Of a stretch of DNA of 64,000 nucleotides, positions 28,180-36,153 are shown piece after piece. Numbering within the stretch: position 1 is the stretch's first letter; each line of letters begins with the position of its first letter. The notes under the pieces were generated by a model. The model did no database searches. It was not told where the DNA came from and saw only the letters and a list, made by a program, of their open reading frames with translations. The position numbers and the translations under genes are program-made. This stretch comes from Paraprevotella clara YIT 11840 (GTDB lineage: Bacteria > Bacteroidota > Bacteroidia > Bacteroidales > Bacteroidaceae): contig NZ_JH376581.1 of NCBI RefSeq assembly GCF_000233955.1, forward strand, positions 1-64,000, given 5' to 3'.

Positions 28180-29868
28180 ATGAGAAGAACATTACTTATC
28201 GCAGCTTGCAGCCTGTTCTTAGCGGGTACGCAAGCATTTGCAGCCGACCAACAGAAGTGGTCCAAGTCGGTAGAAAATACCGTATCGAAATGGGAAGAAC
28301 TCAACCTCCAAGCTCCCACGGCTGTGGACAATGCAGGCAACACCTACGCCACAGGAGCATTCACGCAACCGATTGTCATCGGAAGCGCCGTGCTTGACCC
28401 GATTGCCAACAGTGCCTATTTGGCCAAATACGATGCCGAAGGTAACGTAGCCTGGGCTGTCGGTTTACGCGGTGCAGCCACCATTACGGCCATTACCACC
28501 GATGAACAAAATAACGTCTACGTGGCCGGCACATTGGCCGATGCCGTAGAAGTGGGAAGCACGGATGGCAAGACGCAAACCATCAACGGCAAGGCCGGAG
28601 AAGTGGCAAACCAGGTGTCCAGTTTCATTGCGGCATACAGTGCCGAAGGTGCATTGAAAGCTACAAAAGTCATTTGGTCGGAAGCCAATGCAGAAATAGC
28701 TTCCAGCGGGCTTTACTTCCCCCAAGCAGGATTTCCATATATAAAAATCAACCACATAGAAGTAAGCAACGGAAAGTTGTACGCTTCAGCCATGCATACC
28801 GGCGACGTAACCATAGGCAATGTACAATGGAAGGGCATATACATGAATATATTTGATTTCATGTACGATGATCTCATCAGTGCTGGAATATTCTCATTGG
28901 ATGTATCTGCATTAGACAATGCAGAGTCCGTAGCGCAAATCGGTGTTAAAACCCAATTGGGAGGTGATCAAATGGGAGTAGAAGGTATCAACTTCACTAC
29001 AGAGGGTAATTCCATATATTTGTGTTTTGCCGCCAAAGGTACACTTACATTCACTTACCAGAATGGCAGTGAGGACATTACTTTGGCATTCGATAACACT
29101 AATGGAATGGTGGAGCATGCTTTCGTCACAACTGCCATCCAAGACGGAAAGGCCACAACAAAGATATTCCATGCAGACTCCCACGACAATGGAGCGTCTT
29201 ATAACAGCATCGGTAAAATGCAAATAGAAGGCAATACCCTCTACATTGGCGGAACGTTCCACCAGATGATGCCTTTCGACAACAAGCTCACCCATGTAGG
29301 CGGATGCGACCTGTTTGTTACGGCATTGGACAAGAACTCATTGGAAGCACAATGGACAGCCCAAAGCGGCCTTGACGAAGGTAACGGAGACACCCAACAT
29401 TTCAACGAGAACTTCACAAGCATGGCAGTAAACAACGGGGAGGTTTCCTTGTATGGCTATGTCCTTCAAGACGAAAACGAGAAGACCTTTACCAAATCAT
29501 TGGCTTACACTTGCTCAAACGGTACGGCCACAAGCCATGATGCCCCCCTGTTGGTAACCGGAGCAGCCACGAAAGGCACAACCAAAGCACTTCTCTCTGC
29601 CAACATCACAGATTTCTCTACAACCCTTGCCGCATACACTGTTAGCGGAGGTGACGGTATCAACGGTGTGAAGGCTTTGTCCGCCCAACGTGTAGGCAAT
29701 ACGTTCTACTTTGCAGAACCGAACGACATCACTGTCTACGATCTGCAAGGCCGCATGTTGAAACAGGCCAACCATGCTACTTCCGTCAGCATCGGCGACC
29801 TGAACCAAGGCATTTATATCCTTTCAAATGGAAAGAGTACGCTGAAAGCTCAAAAAACGAATTTCTAA
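28180..29868 (+). CDS. Secreted SBBP-like beta-propeller protein with a type IX-like C-terminal domain
   Basis: 562 residues. Signal peptide about 1-21 (cleavage after AFA). The body has propeller-like repeats such as VDNAGNTYATGAF (48-60) and TDEQNNVYVAGTL (106-118), with an Asp/Gly-x-Asn turn followed by Y-x-x-G, as in SBBP repeats. The last 65 residues have the layout of a T9SS type A sorting domain: NDITVYDLQGRMLKQ, then a short strand, then LNQGIYILSNG and a basic end. It is 111 bases behind the SusD gene; hairpins in that gap (GCAGAC/GTCTGC at 28075-28100) may tune expression. It probably binds the nutrient at the cell surface. Whether it is really exported by a type IX system depends on genes outside the window. 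Confidence 0.75.
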   Translation: MRRTLLIAACSLFLAGTQAFAADQQKWSKSVENTVSKWEELNLQAPTAVDNAGNTYATGAFTQPIVIGSAVLDPIANSAYLAKYDAEGNVAWAVGLRGAATITAITTDEQNNVYVAGTLADAVEVGSTDGKTQTINGKAGEVANQVSSFIAAYSAEGALKATKVIWSEANAEIASSGLYFPQAGFPYIKINHIEVSNGKLYASAMHTGDVTIGNVQWKGIYMNIFDFMYDDLISAGIFSLDVSALDNAESVAQIGVKTQLGGDQMGVEGINFTTEGNSIYLCFAAKGTLTFTYQNGSEDITLAFDNTNGMVEHAFVTTAIQDGKATTKIFHADSHDNGASYNSIGKMQIEGNTLYIGGTFHQMMPFDNKLTHVGGCDLFVTALDKNSLEAQWTAQSGLDEGNGDTQHFNENFTSMAVNNGEVSLYGYVLQDENEKTFTKSLAYTCSNGTATSHDAPLLVTGAATKGTTKALLSANITDFSTTLAAYTVSGGDGINGVKALSAQRVGNTFYFAEPNDITVYDLQGRMLKQANHATSVSIGDLNQGIYILSNGKSTLKAQKTNF

Positions 29869-29893
29869 AAACGAATACCTTTCCATACTATCA

Positions 29894-29939
29894 AAACCCG
29901 CCATTCCCGGCACATTCCGGAATGGCGGGTTTGTTTTTA
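29894..29939 (+). terminator. Strong intrinsic terminator closing the protease-SusCD operon
   Basis: A perfect 14-bp stem, AAACCCGCCATTCC (29894-29907) with GGAATGGCGGGTTT (29919-29932), followed by GTTTTTA. It lies 25 bases after the stop codon of the beta-propeller gene. Confidence 0.9.
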
Positions 29940-29987
29940 CCAAGCCGCACGAATACAATCACGACAGCAACCAAAGGGAATTACACT

Positions 29988-30086
29988 TTATCTTTTTGAA
30001 GCATCTTTCCGCAATTCACCTATTCCCCAAATAATGCCTACCAACATCAATATTCCAAAAGCTGAAATAAAATAAATCAACCCCAT
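29988..30086 (-). CDS. Tiny membrane protein (32 aa), coupled to the DUF6722-like gene
   Basis: The minus-strand frame from ATG at 30086 to TAA at 29988 encodes 32 residues: a hydrophobic helix (GLIYFISAFGILMLVGIIW, about 2-20) followed by a charged tail, GELRKDASKR. Its ATG overlaps the last codons of the 67-residue gene upstream by ten bases, an arrangement that suggests translational coupling. A positively charged end after one helix predicts that the C-terminus faces the cytoplasm. No function is known. Confidence rests on the overlap and the clean helix-plus-tail design, not on a recognised family. Confidence 0.5.
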   Translation of the reverse strand: MGLIYFISAFGILMLVGIIWGIGELRKDASKR

Positions 30087-30280
30087 AAGTAATTTGTTTT
30101 TTTATTAGACAACACGAATAAGATACAACCAAAAACGACAGCCAACAAAACGAAAACAAATCCAATGGTAAAAAGCCACGCCGTATTGATTTCAAGTTGC
30201 ATTATAGCTGCAAGAATAACACCTCCAAAGATTAGTTTAGCGAAGTCGAAGCATAAATCCCCGAGTTTCTCCAAGACCAA
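30077..30280 (-). CDS. Small membrane protein, DUF6722-like
   Basis: 67 residues as read from a TTG at 30280. The order is a short amphipathic start (EKLGDLCFDFAKLIFGG), a helix (VILAAIMQLEI), a second helix (WLFTIGFVFVLLAVVFGCILFVL) and a polar tail, SNKKTNYLWG. The LGDLCFDFAKLIFGG opening resembles the DUF6722 proteins of Bacteroidetes. The start is unsure: no ATG or GTG lies in frame between the upstream stop and residue 1, so TTG at 30280 or 30274 is the likely start. The ten-base overlap with the next mini-gene points to a two-gene unit. Its role is unknown. Confidence 0.5.
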   Translation of the reverse strand: MVLEKLGDLCFDFAKLIFGGVILAAIMQLEINTAWLFTIGFVFVLLAVVFGCILFVLSNKKTNYLWG

Positions 30281-31027
30281 ATTCGTTTTAAAATCACTCT
30301 ATCCTTTCATAAAGGCAAAGATATACGTTTTCCCCGAACCCATCGACAAAACAAAGGAATTTGTTTCCCAGAGTATTCCCAACCGTTTTTCAGGTCGCAT
30401 TCCGACAAACTGTCAAAACGACAGTTCCACCCTCACGAGAATGCTTTATTCCGAACTGGAACGAGGCTTCGATAAAAAGAAACGATTCTCGCGCATCGAA
30501 CGAAAGTCCTTCTGTCAGTCATTCCATGCCTCCCGCTAACTTTTTGCACACCGGAAAGGCTGGCCGTACGTAGGCCGGAGAGACATGAGAAAGCCAAAGG
30601 CTACACTTGCCTCTTATCGTGTCATTCGGGATTTGACAACAACTGTCCCCCATTTAGAGAAAAAAGGGCGGGAAACGCTGGTTTTCCCGCCTCTTTCAGC
30701 CAACTTTTCCACCCAAATACGGACTTTTCCGTCAGAATATGAGGAGAAAAAAATGTTTTTCTGCGCCGAACGAAAAATCATTCTCATGCAATTGATTCTT
30801 AAAATCCATCAACAAAACCCGTAAATAAGGGCGTAATGTGAAAATATGTGTTTGAACGCCCAGCAAAACCCATACACATCGCATTTTTCAAAGGTCTTTT
30901 TCCATCCACAAAAACGGCTGTGACTTTACATTTTATCTCCCGAACAGGAATTTTCGCATCAAAAAGACAGGAATGACTCCCTGCTAATAAACAGACGAAC
31001 GCAAAACTCAATGCGTTTCAAAACCGC
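30281..31027. other. 747-bp gap without a convincing gene; hairpin and one repeat unit
   Basis: No frame here has homology-like features; the open frames are short and rich in improbable residues. Two features stand out. GGCGGGAAA (30667-30675) pairs perfectly with TTTCCCGCC (30683-30691), a strong hairpin that could terminate transcription in either direction. TCTGCGCCGAACGA at 30760-30773 matches the core of the 22-bp units of the intergenic element (copies A and B), here as a single unit followed by AAAAATCATTCTC. The rest looks like degraded intergenic DNA. Confidence 0.5.
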
Positions 31028-31876
31028 CTATCCCCTGCACAAGGCGCGCCGCATTCCTAACACTATCCAAACGGATACGACGAACGGGGCCGTCAGCGTA
31101 GTCATTCCCAGACTCATCCCCCAAACCTGCAAAAGGACTGAGATCACGACGGACAATGTAGCCCACGCTGCCCCCGCCCAGGAACGGTCGCCCAAAGCAA
31201 TGGCGCAAAGCACTGCATTATACCCAAACAAACCGGCATTGAAAGCCGCATAATCGGAACCGACCATCCAGACCATGCCCAAAGGCAACAAGGCTCCCCA
31301 CACCGTATACAAGGCATGGACACGGGAGTTGAGCAATATGCCGGCCAAAAAGAAAAGTCCGGAAAGCACCGTGCCACCTTGGAACATGACCTGACCGATA
31401 TTCAGACTGAAAGCCTGAAACAAGTCGGACGTCGTTTCTTCCGACATCACAGAAGGCAACAACAATGAGGGAAACCACCAACGGCAAAGGGCCAACAACA
31501 ACCATACGGTAAGAATGAAAGGAGCCGTGAAACCGGGCAAAAGTTTCTGATAACCAAACACGCGGGCTATCCATGTGGAAAGCACGGAACCCGCCACCAA
31601 CAAAAGGAGGGAAGCTATCCCTGTTTCCATAAATATACCTACGGCAATGCCTACCAACGTACCGTTGAAACCATACAAACCGTCTTCTATATCTTCTTTT
31701 GAATATCCGGAAAAGAATGCCGTCAGCGTACCGACAAAATTACCCAACAGGGCAAAAAGCACCAATAGCCACGAGTTGCAAGCTATCCCCACTAACATCA
31801 ACAAACCCGAAACCGCATTGTTCTGGAACATGACTTGCCCCACTCCTCTTCCGATTATAAATAATCCCTCTCGCAT
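31028..31876 (-). CDS. Urea transporter family (UT) protein
   Basis: 282 residues, about ten membrane helices in two homologous halves. Each half has the UT signature loop: LYGFNGTLVGIAVG (about 67-80) and LFGYNAVLCAIALGD (about 215-229), where the conserved Asn and Gly shape the selectivity filter. GxGQVMFQ repeats (RGVGQVMFQNN near the start, NIGQVMFQGG near 158-167) occur in both halves, as in other bacterial UTs. It lets urea diffuse across the inner membrane. No urease genes are in view. The ATG at 31876 follows only about 20 bases after a terminator-like hairpin, so expression may depend on read-through from the ferredoxin gene. Confidence 0.9.
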   Translation of the reverse strand: MREGLFIIGRGVGQVMFQNNAVSGLLMLVGIACNSWLLVLFALLGNFVGTLTAFFSGYSKEDIEDGLYGFNGTLVGIAVGIFMETGIASLLLLVAGSVLSTWIARVFGYQKLLPGFTAPFILTVWLLLALCRWWFPSLLLPSVMSEETTSDLFQAFSLNIGQVMFQGGTVLSGLFFLAGILLNSRVHALYTVWGALLPLGMVWMVGSDYAAFNAGLFGYNAVLCAIALGDRSWAGAAWATLSVVISVLLQVWGMSLGMTTLTAPFVVSVWIVLGMRRALCRG

Positions 31877-31895
31877 ACTTCTTGTCTTTATAAAC

Positions 31896-31928
31896 GAAAA
31901 ACCTTCTCCTCCTTTCGGAAGAGAAGGC
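31896..31928 (-). terminator. Intrinsic terminator between the ferredoxin and urea transporter genes
   Basis: On the minus strand CCTTCTC (31921-31927) pairs with GAGAAGG (31902-31908), and the run TTTTT follows. It comes about 45 bases after the ferredoxin stop and 20 bases before the transporter ATG, leaving little room for a separate promoter. Confidence 0.75.
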
Positions 31929-31971
31929 CTTTCTTGTCTAACTTTTAAAGATTATGTGATCTCCCTTATAT

Positions 31972-32136
31972 TTAGAGAGAAATTGCACCCGAAGGACATA
32001 CATCGGCGCAAGTACCGCACTCAGTGCAAGCGTCAGCGTCGATTACATACTTTTCACCTTCAGAAATTGCGCCTACCGGACACTCGTCGATGCAAGTACC
32101 GCAAGCTACACAATCATCACCAATTACGTAAGCCAT
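31972..32136 (-). CDS. Two-cluster [4Fe-4S] ferredoxin
   Basis: 54 residues, read on the minus strand from ATG at 32136 to TAA at 31972. It has two CxxCxxCxxxCP motifs: CVACGTCIDECP (9-20) and CTECGTCADVCP (37-48), each followed by a small hydrophobic loop (VGAISEG, SGAISL). This is the classical clostridial/bacteroidal 2[4Fe-4S] ferredoxin, a small low-potential electron carrier that serves pyruvate:ferredoxin oxidoreductase, Rnf and related enzymes in anaerobes. It has its own promoter (32187-32218) and a strong terminator behind it. The start is secure because only this ATG gives the standard MAYVIGDDC opening. Confidence 0.97.
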   Translation of the reverse strand: MAYVIGDDCVACGTCIDECPVGAISEGEKYVIDADACTECGTCADVCPSGAISL

Positions 32137-32186
32137 ATCAATTAGAATTTAAATTATTAATGCCTTGTTTTATTCAAACGATACCG

Positions 32187-32218
32187 CAAAGTTAGTATTA
32201 AAATAGAATCCCCCCAAA
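32187..32218 (-). promoter_or_regulatory. Complete Bacteroidetes promoter for the ferredoxin gene
   Basis: On the minus strand TTTG (32218-32215) is followed by a 20-base spacer and TAACTTTG (32194-32187), an exact match to the TTTG/TAnnTTTG pattern. The start codon is 51 bases further on. It is one of the best promoters in the window. Confidence 0.85.
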
Positions 32219-32281
32219 TATTTTCTCACTATTTTTAGTGATTTTCATCCGAAAAGCCACGGTCAAATGCAATAAGCTACG

Positions 32282-32289
32282 TATCTTTG
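32282..32289 (+). promoter_or_regulatory. Promoter -7 box for the PorT-like gene
   Basis: TATCTTTG fits the TAnnTTTG box and lies 30 bases before the ATG at 32319. The promoter is divergent from that of the ferredoxin gene. Confidence 0.6.
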
Positions 32290-32318
32290 CGTTGTTTTCT
32301 AATAAATATCAATGATTC

Positions 32319-33023
32319 ATGAAAAGAATTCTGGCCGTCCTCCTTTGCCTGCTGTCCGCATACGGCATGATGGCACAGGAGCGCAAACTCCAGCATCGTC
32401 CGTACATCGACCAAAGAAGATTCCACTACGGATTCCTCTTCGGCGTGCACATGCAGGACCTGGAACTGAAAAACAACGGCTATGTAGACCCGGAAACCGG
32501 CGAGCAATGGTATGCCGATGTGGACAACTACAGTCCGGGATTCAGTGTGGGCGTATTAGGTGAAATGCGCCTGAACACCTATTTGTCCCTACGCCTCGTC
32601 CCTACCCTGCATTTCGGACAGAAGCACGTGTCTTTCCATGAACAAAGAACGGGGCAGGACAGTACGCAAAACATCAAATCGACTTATATTTCCGTCCCGC
32701 TGGACTTGAAGTTCGCCGCCCCGCGCTATAACAACTTCCGCCCTTACTTCATCGCAGGAGTGAACCCCATGGTGGACCTGACCACCAAGAAACAAAAAGC
32801 CCTGCTCATGAAACCTTTCGACTGTTATATCGAGGTGGGCATGGGCTGCGACATCTACCTGCCGTTTTTCAAGCTCATCCCCGAACTGAAGTTCTGTTTC
32901 GGTTTGGCAGATATCTTACAAAAAAACCGCAACGATTTGATAGACAATTCGCTGCGGAAATTCACCAATTCTTTGGACGGGGCATCGTCGAAAATGATCG
33001 TATTGACGCTCTATTTCGAATAA
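32319..33023 (+). CDS. PorT-family outer membrane beta-barrel protein
   Basis: 234 residues. Signal peptide about 1-20 (AYGMMAQ). The mature protein begins with a short basic stretch, then FHYGFLFGVHMQDLELKNNG (about 35-54), the amphipathic strand and turn that opens PorT/SprT-type barrels. Alternating aromatic strands follow (LSLRLVPTLHFG, YISVPLDLKFAAPR, FRPYFIAGVNP) and a final strand MIVLTLYFE. PorT is an accessory part of the type IX secretion system in Porphyromonas, but PorT-family barrels also occur in species without a full system. With the type IX-like C-terminal domain at 28180-29868 this is worth noting. Its stop is three bases from the end of a convergent gene. Confidence 0.8.
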   Translation: MKRILAVLLCLLSAYGMMAQERKLQHRPYIDQRRFHYGFLFGVHMQDLELKNNGYVDPETGEQWYADVDNYSPGFSVGVLGEMRLNTYLSLRLVPTLHFGQKHVSFHEQRTGQDSTQNIKSTYISVPLDLKFAAPRYNNFRPYFIAGVNPMVDLTTKKQKALLMKPFDCYIEVGMGCDIYLPFFKLIPELKFCFGLADILQKNRNDLIDNSLRKFTNSLDGASSKMIVLTLYFE

Positions 33024-33026
33024 GGG

Positions 33027-33902
33027 TCAGTCCCCTGTCGGCGACATCTCCAACAGCAGCATGCCGACATAACGTCCGTGCTTGCCCATCTGGTTGCAAT
33101 ACACATCCTTCCCGTCGGCATTTTTCAACACTTCGGGATGCTCGAAATAAGTATGTGAATGGCCGCCCAGCACAATGTCGATATGGCGCGTGGCCGGCAC
33201 CAGTTCCGTGTCGTCCAGACCGTCGATATCCCACCCCAGATGGGAAAGGCATACCACAAGGTCGCAATGCTCCTTGTTTTTCAATTCATCGGCCACCCGG
33301 TTGGCAGCCGTAACCGGGTCTTCATACGTCACCCCCTTGTAATTCTCTGAGGCAACCATCCCCTCCAACTGCGTGCCCAGTCCGAACACTCCGACCTTCA
33401 CGCCCTTACGTTCCAATATGACATACGGGCGTACCAATCCTTCCAACACCGTACCTTCGAAATGATAATTCGCACAAACGATGGGAAAAGTCGCCTCACG
33501 GAATATGCGCGCCATGTTGTCCAATCCAAAATCAAATTCATGATTCCCGATGGTGGCCGCATCGTAACGCATTTCGTTCATCAACTTCACTTCCACATCC
33601 CCTTTATATAAGTTGTAGTAAGCAGAACCTTGCGAAAAGTCACCGCTGTCAAAAAGCAACAAGTCCGGGTCTTCCGCACGCAAATCGCGCACCAGTGCCG
33701 CACGGCGCACGAAACCGCCTTTATCCGCCAATGCCGTATCGGATGAATTCGGATTGACCGGCATCACACAACTGTGCGTATCATTGGTGTGCACGATACG
33801 TAATTCCACTTCACCGTCTTGCGCCGCAAACACGGTGCTTGCCAGTCCGCACAAGACCGACCACATCATAATCCTTACCTTTTTCATTGTCCGGTTTCTC
33901 AT
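33027..33902 (-). CDS. Secreted metallophosphatase, N-terminal half of a split 5'-nucleotidase
   Basis: 291 residues with signal peptide about 1-27 (VFA-AQ). The calcineurin-like dinuclear metal site is complete: HTNDTHS (D41, H43), FDSGDFSQGS (D85, with D88), IGNHEFDFG (N120, H121, E122), an SHLGWD segment near 218 and GGHSHT near 249-254. In most bacteria this domain is fused to a C-terminal nucleotide-binding domain; here that domain is the upstream gene (33899-34651), which overlaps by four bases. The two secreted proteins probably act together in the periplasm to take phosphate off nucleotides. An alternative start at 33887 (MKKVRIMMW) would keep the signal peptide. Confidence 0.9.
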   Translation of the reverse strand: MRNRTMKKVRIMMWSVLCGLASTVFAAQDGEVELRIVHTNDTHSCVMPVNPNSSDTALADKGGFVRRAALVRDLRAEDPDLLLFDSGDFSQGSAYYNLYKGDVEVKLMNEMRYDAATIGNHEFDFGLDNMARIFREATFPIVCANYHFEGTVLEGLVRPYVILERKGVKVGVFGLGTQLEGMVASENYKGVTYEDPVTAANRVADELKNKEHCDLVVCLSHLGWDIDGLDDTELVPATRHIDIVLGGHSHTYFEHPEVLKNADGKDVYCNQMGKHGRYVGMLLLEMSPTGD

Positions 33903-34651
33903 TGTTTAACGATTCTACCCTCCATACGGGCCGTGATTTTATCCCCCTGCGCAGCCGTCCGGCGAATGGACTCCATGATCAAATCGCGTACGGCTATATT
34001 CGTGACTTTCTTCGACAAATTATCTTTCAGGGCATACATCTTGTCATTTCCCTCGGCCAGATAGTCCAACGTGGAAATCACATATATACCATTGGGGTCA
34101 ATCGGTTTTCCCCTGACCTCGGCACGCAGAAGACGCCCGTCTCCCGTAATGACCAGATGAGCCCCGCTGATGCCCTCACCCCCCACGGCAGCTATCTGTT
34201 CCATCAGCTCCGTCAGTTTACGCCCGTCCAAAGAGAGAATGCACAGGCGGTTCTCGAACGGGGCTATTTCCAACACATCTCCATACGTCACCTTACCCTT
34301 AGGCATTGTACTCCTCAGCCCGCCGATATTACACAGACCGATATCGGCCATCTTGCCCACCCGGAGCGACCCCTCACGCAACACGTCGGCCACAAAATTA
34401 GACAAAAGGCTCTCGGGACGGTCTGCCCGCATAGCCACTTCGCTCTCTCCCAACACCGGCGACATCATACTGTCCACGGCATGACGGTAGGGAGCCACCA
34501 CGCGCACCGCACCGCTATCGGGCCTGGCGTCCAAACGGTTCGTCACCTCATAGCGTCCGGCTTTCACCTCTTCCAGTTCGTAACGCTGGGCAAACGTAAC
34601 CACCGACCACCCGCAACATGCGGATAAAAGCAAAAATCTGAATGTTCTCAT
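33899..34651 (-). CDS. 5'-nucleotidase C-terminal domain protein
   Basis: 250 residues from ATG at 34651, chosen because it starts a clean signal peptide (MRTFRFLLLSACCGWSVVTFA) and because sequence further upstream is not coding-like. The domain is recognised by ESLLSNFVADVLREG near 96-110, GGLRSTMPKGKVTYGDVLEIAPFENRL in two parts near 125-150, and YVISTLDYLAEGNDKM near 206-220, the substrate-specificity loop region. It lacks the metal site, which is encoded by the next gene (four-base overlap, ATGA). In fused enzymes this half binds the nucleotide base. The gene order is reversed relative to the fused protein, as the C-terminal half is transcribed first. Confidence 0.88.
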   Translation of the reverse strand: MRTFRFLLLSACCGWSVVTFAQRYELEEVKAGRYEVTNRLDARPDSGAVRVVAPYRHAVDSMMSPVLGESEVAMRADRPESLLSNFVADVLREGSLRVGKMADIGLCNIGGLRSTMPKGKVTYGDVLEIAPFENRLCILSLDGRKLTELMEQIAAVGGEGISGAHLVITGDGRLLRAEVRGKPIDPNGIYVISTLDYLAEGNDKMYALKDNLSKKVTNIAVRDLIMESIRRTAAQGDKITARMEGRIVKQ

Positions 34652-34735
34652 CACATCGAAATTATATTCCACTCCAAAATTACAGAAAAAAGCCACATAA
34701 TCTGTCATTTCATCCGAAAAAAGAAACGGGAGCGG

Positions 34736-34766
34736 TTGGTTAATTCGCAAAATAGCCGTACCTTTG
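34736..34766 (+). promoter_or_regulatory. Promoter for rplS
   Basis: TTG at 34736-34738, a 20-base spacer and TACCTTTG at 34759-34766 form a good Bacteroidetes promoter. It leaves a leader of about 80 bases before the rplS ATG at 34856. No known leader motif is recognised in it. Confidence 0.75.
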
Positions 34767-34855
34767 CACCGCTTTCCGTACAATCGCTGGCAGGATGCAG
34801 AGTTCCCTGTTATGTTGTATTGGGACGACAAACAATTTAATGATTAAAACAAACA

Positions 34856-35218
34856 ATGGCAGATTTAATTAAAATTGCAGAAGAAGCGTTTGCTACCGGT
34901 AAGGAACACCCCAAATTCAAAGCAGGCGACACCGTTACCGTAGCATATAAAATCGTCGAAGGTAACAAAGAGCGTATCCAGCAGTACCGTGGCGTGGTCA
35001 TCAAGATTTCAGGCCACCAGAACAAAAAACGTTTCACGGTTCGCAAAATGTCCGGAACGGTGGGAGTAGAACGTATATTCCCGATTGAAAGTCCGAACAT
35101 CGACAGCATCGTAGTGAACAAGATCGGTAAAGTACGCCGTGCTAAATTGTACTACCTGCGCAAACTTACCGGCAAGAAAGCCCGTATCGCAGAAAAACGT
35201 ACGATTGCCAGCAAATAA
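34856..35218 (+). CDS. rplS: 50S ribosomal protein L19
   Basis: 120 residues. L19 sits at the interface between the ribosomal subunits and helps form bridges to 16S rRNA. The sequence has the family pattern: [20 protein letters not shown] (20-39), QQYRGVVI (41-48), [20 protein letters not shown] (about 59-78, the most conserved block) and [18 protein letters not shown] near the end. It has its own promoter and a strong terminator and is a single-gene unit here, away from trmD and rpsP, which go with it in many other bacteria. Confidence 0.98.
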   Translation: MADLIKIAEEAFATGKEHPKFKAGDTVTVAYKIVEGNKERIQQYRGVVIKISGHQNKKRFTVRKMSGTVGVERIFPIESPNIDSIVVNKIGKVRRAKLYYLRKLTGKKARIAEKRTIASK

Positions 35219-35241
35219 GTCTCATACGTTTCAAAATCACA

Positions 35242-35293
35242 CAGCGTCGGAAAGTATCTCCCATGAAAGGAACTTTCCGACGCTGATTTTTTC
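35242..35293. terminator. Strong terminator between rplS and the convergent cvfB-like gene
   Basis: CAGCGTCGGAAAGT (35242-35255) pairs perfectly with ACTTTCCGACGCTG (35272-35285), followed by ATTTTTTC. It ends rplS and may also stop transcripts coming from the minus strand. Confidence 0.92.
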
Positions 35294-35319
35294 TCCCTAT
35301 CCTCCCGAAAGGCGAGAGG

Positions 35320-36153
35320 TCAGACCAAACGCAAACCCTCGTCTGTAATCTCGATAAGCCTTTTCTTATAAAGGTCGCCCACGGCCTTCTTGAAAACTTT
35401 CTTGCTGACGCCGAACATCGCGTAAATTTCTTCCGCCGGACTCTTATCACACAAAGGGGTACGACCTGCATTATGCTGCAAATGTTCCAAAAGCACTTGC
35501 GAAAAATCGTCCACTGCTTCCCGCCCCTGTTTCTGCAAGGTAATATCCAGCTTACCGTCCGGACGGACTTGCTTTATATAGGCCTGCACACGGTCTCCCG
35601 TATGTAAAGGCCGGAACAGGTCATTCTCATAGACCAGACCGGAAAAACGGTTGTCCACAATGACCTTAAAGCCCAAATCCGTTTTTTGCCAGACTAAAAT
35701 CTGCACCTCATCGCCTTCACGGTAAGGAGGCATCTCGTCCGACAAATAACGTTCCACTTTGGCCGAAGCCATCAGCCGGTAGCTTTCTTCATCGATATGC
35801 AAATGCACGATATAACTCCGCCCCTTCTGCATCTTGAGCTTCTGCTCACGGAATGGCACGAACAAGTCTTTCATCAGCCCCCAATCGAGAAACGCCCCGT
35901 AATTGTTTACCCACGCGACCTGCAAATAAGCAAAATCTCCGACTTGAGCCAAAGGTGTCTGCGTGGTAGCGACCAAACGTTCTTCGCTATCCAAATACAA
36001 AAAGACATCCAACTCGTCTCCCACGCTGCAACCTTCCGGCACATAACGCGCAGGCAGAAGAATCTCTCCCGCATCGCCTCCATCCAAATACATGCCGAAA
36101 TCCACGGCCTTAACCACCCTGAGGCGATTCATCTTTCCTAATTCTATGTTCAT
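35320..36153 (-). CDS. CvfB-like S1 RNA-binding protein
   Basis: 277 residues. The layout is that of CvfB/YitL: an N-terminal S1-like OB fold ([20 protein letters not shown], 14-33), a second S1 repeat ([20 protein letters not shown], about 80-99), a third OB-type repeat near 140-215 ([20 protein letters not shown]) and a C-terminal winged helix ([20 protein letters not shown], near 248-267). Family members bind RNA in the cytoplasm and affect expression of virulence genes in Staphylococcus; the role in Bacteroidetes is not known. Its start overlaps the stop of the ABC transporter gene by four bases, so it is the last gene of a four-gene operon. Confidence 0.88.
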   Translation of the reverse strand: MNIELGKMNRLRVVKAVDFGMYLDGGDAGEILLPARYVPEGCSVGDELDVFLYLDSEERLVATTQTPLAQVGDFAYLQVAWVNNYGAFLDWGLMKDLFVPFREQKLKMQKGRSYIVHLHIDEESYRLMASAKVERYLSDEMPPYREGDEVQILVWQKTDLGFKVIVDNRFSGLVYENDLFRPLHTGDRVQAYIKQVRPDGKLDITLQKQGREAVDDFSQVLLEHLQHNAGRTPLCDKSPAEEIYAMFGVSKKVFKKAVGDLYKKRLIEITDEGLRLV

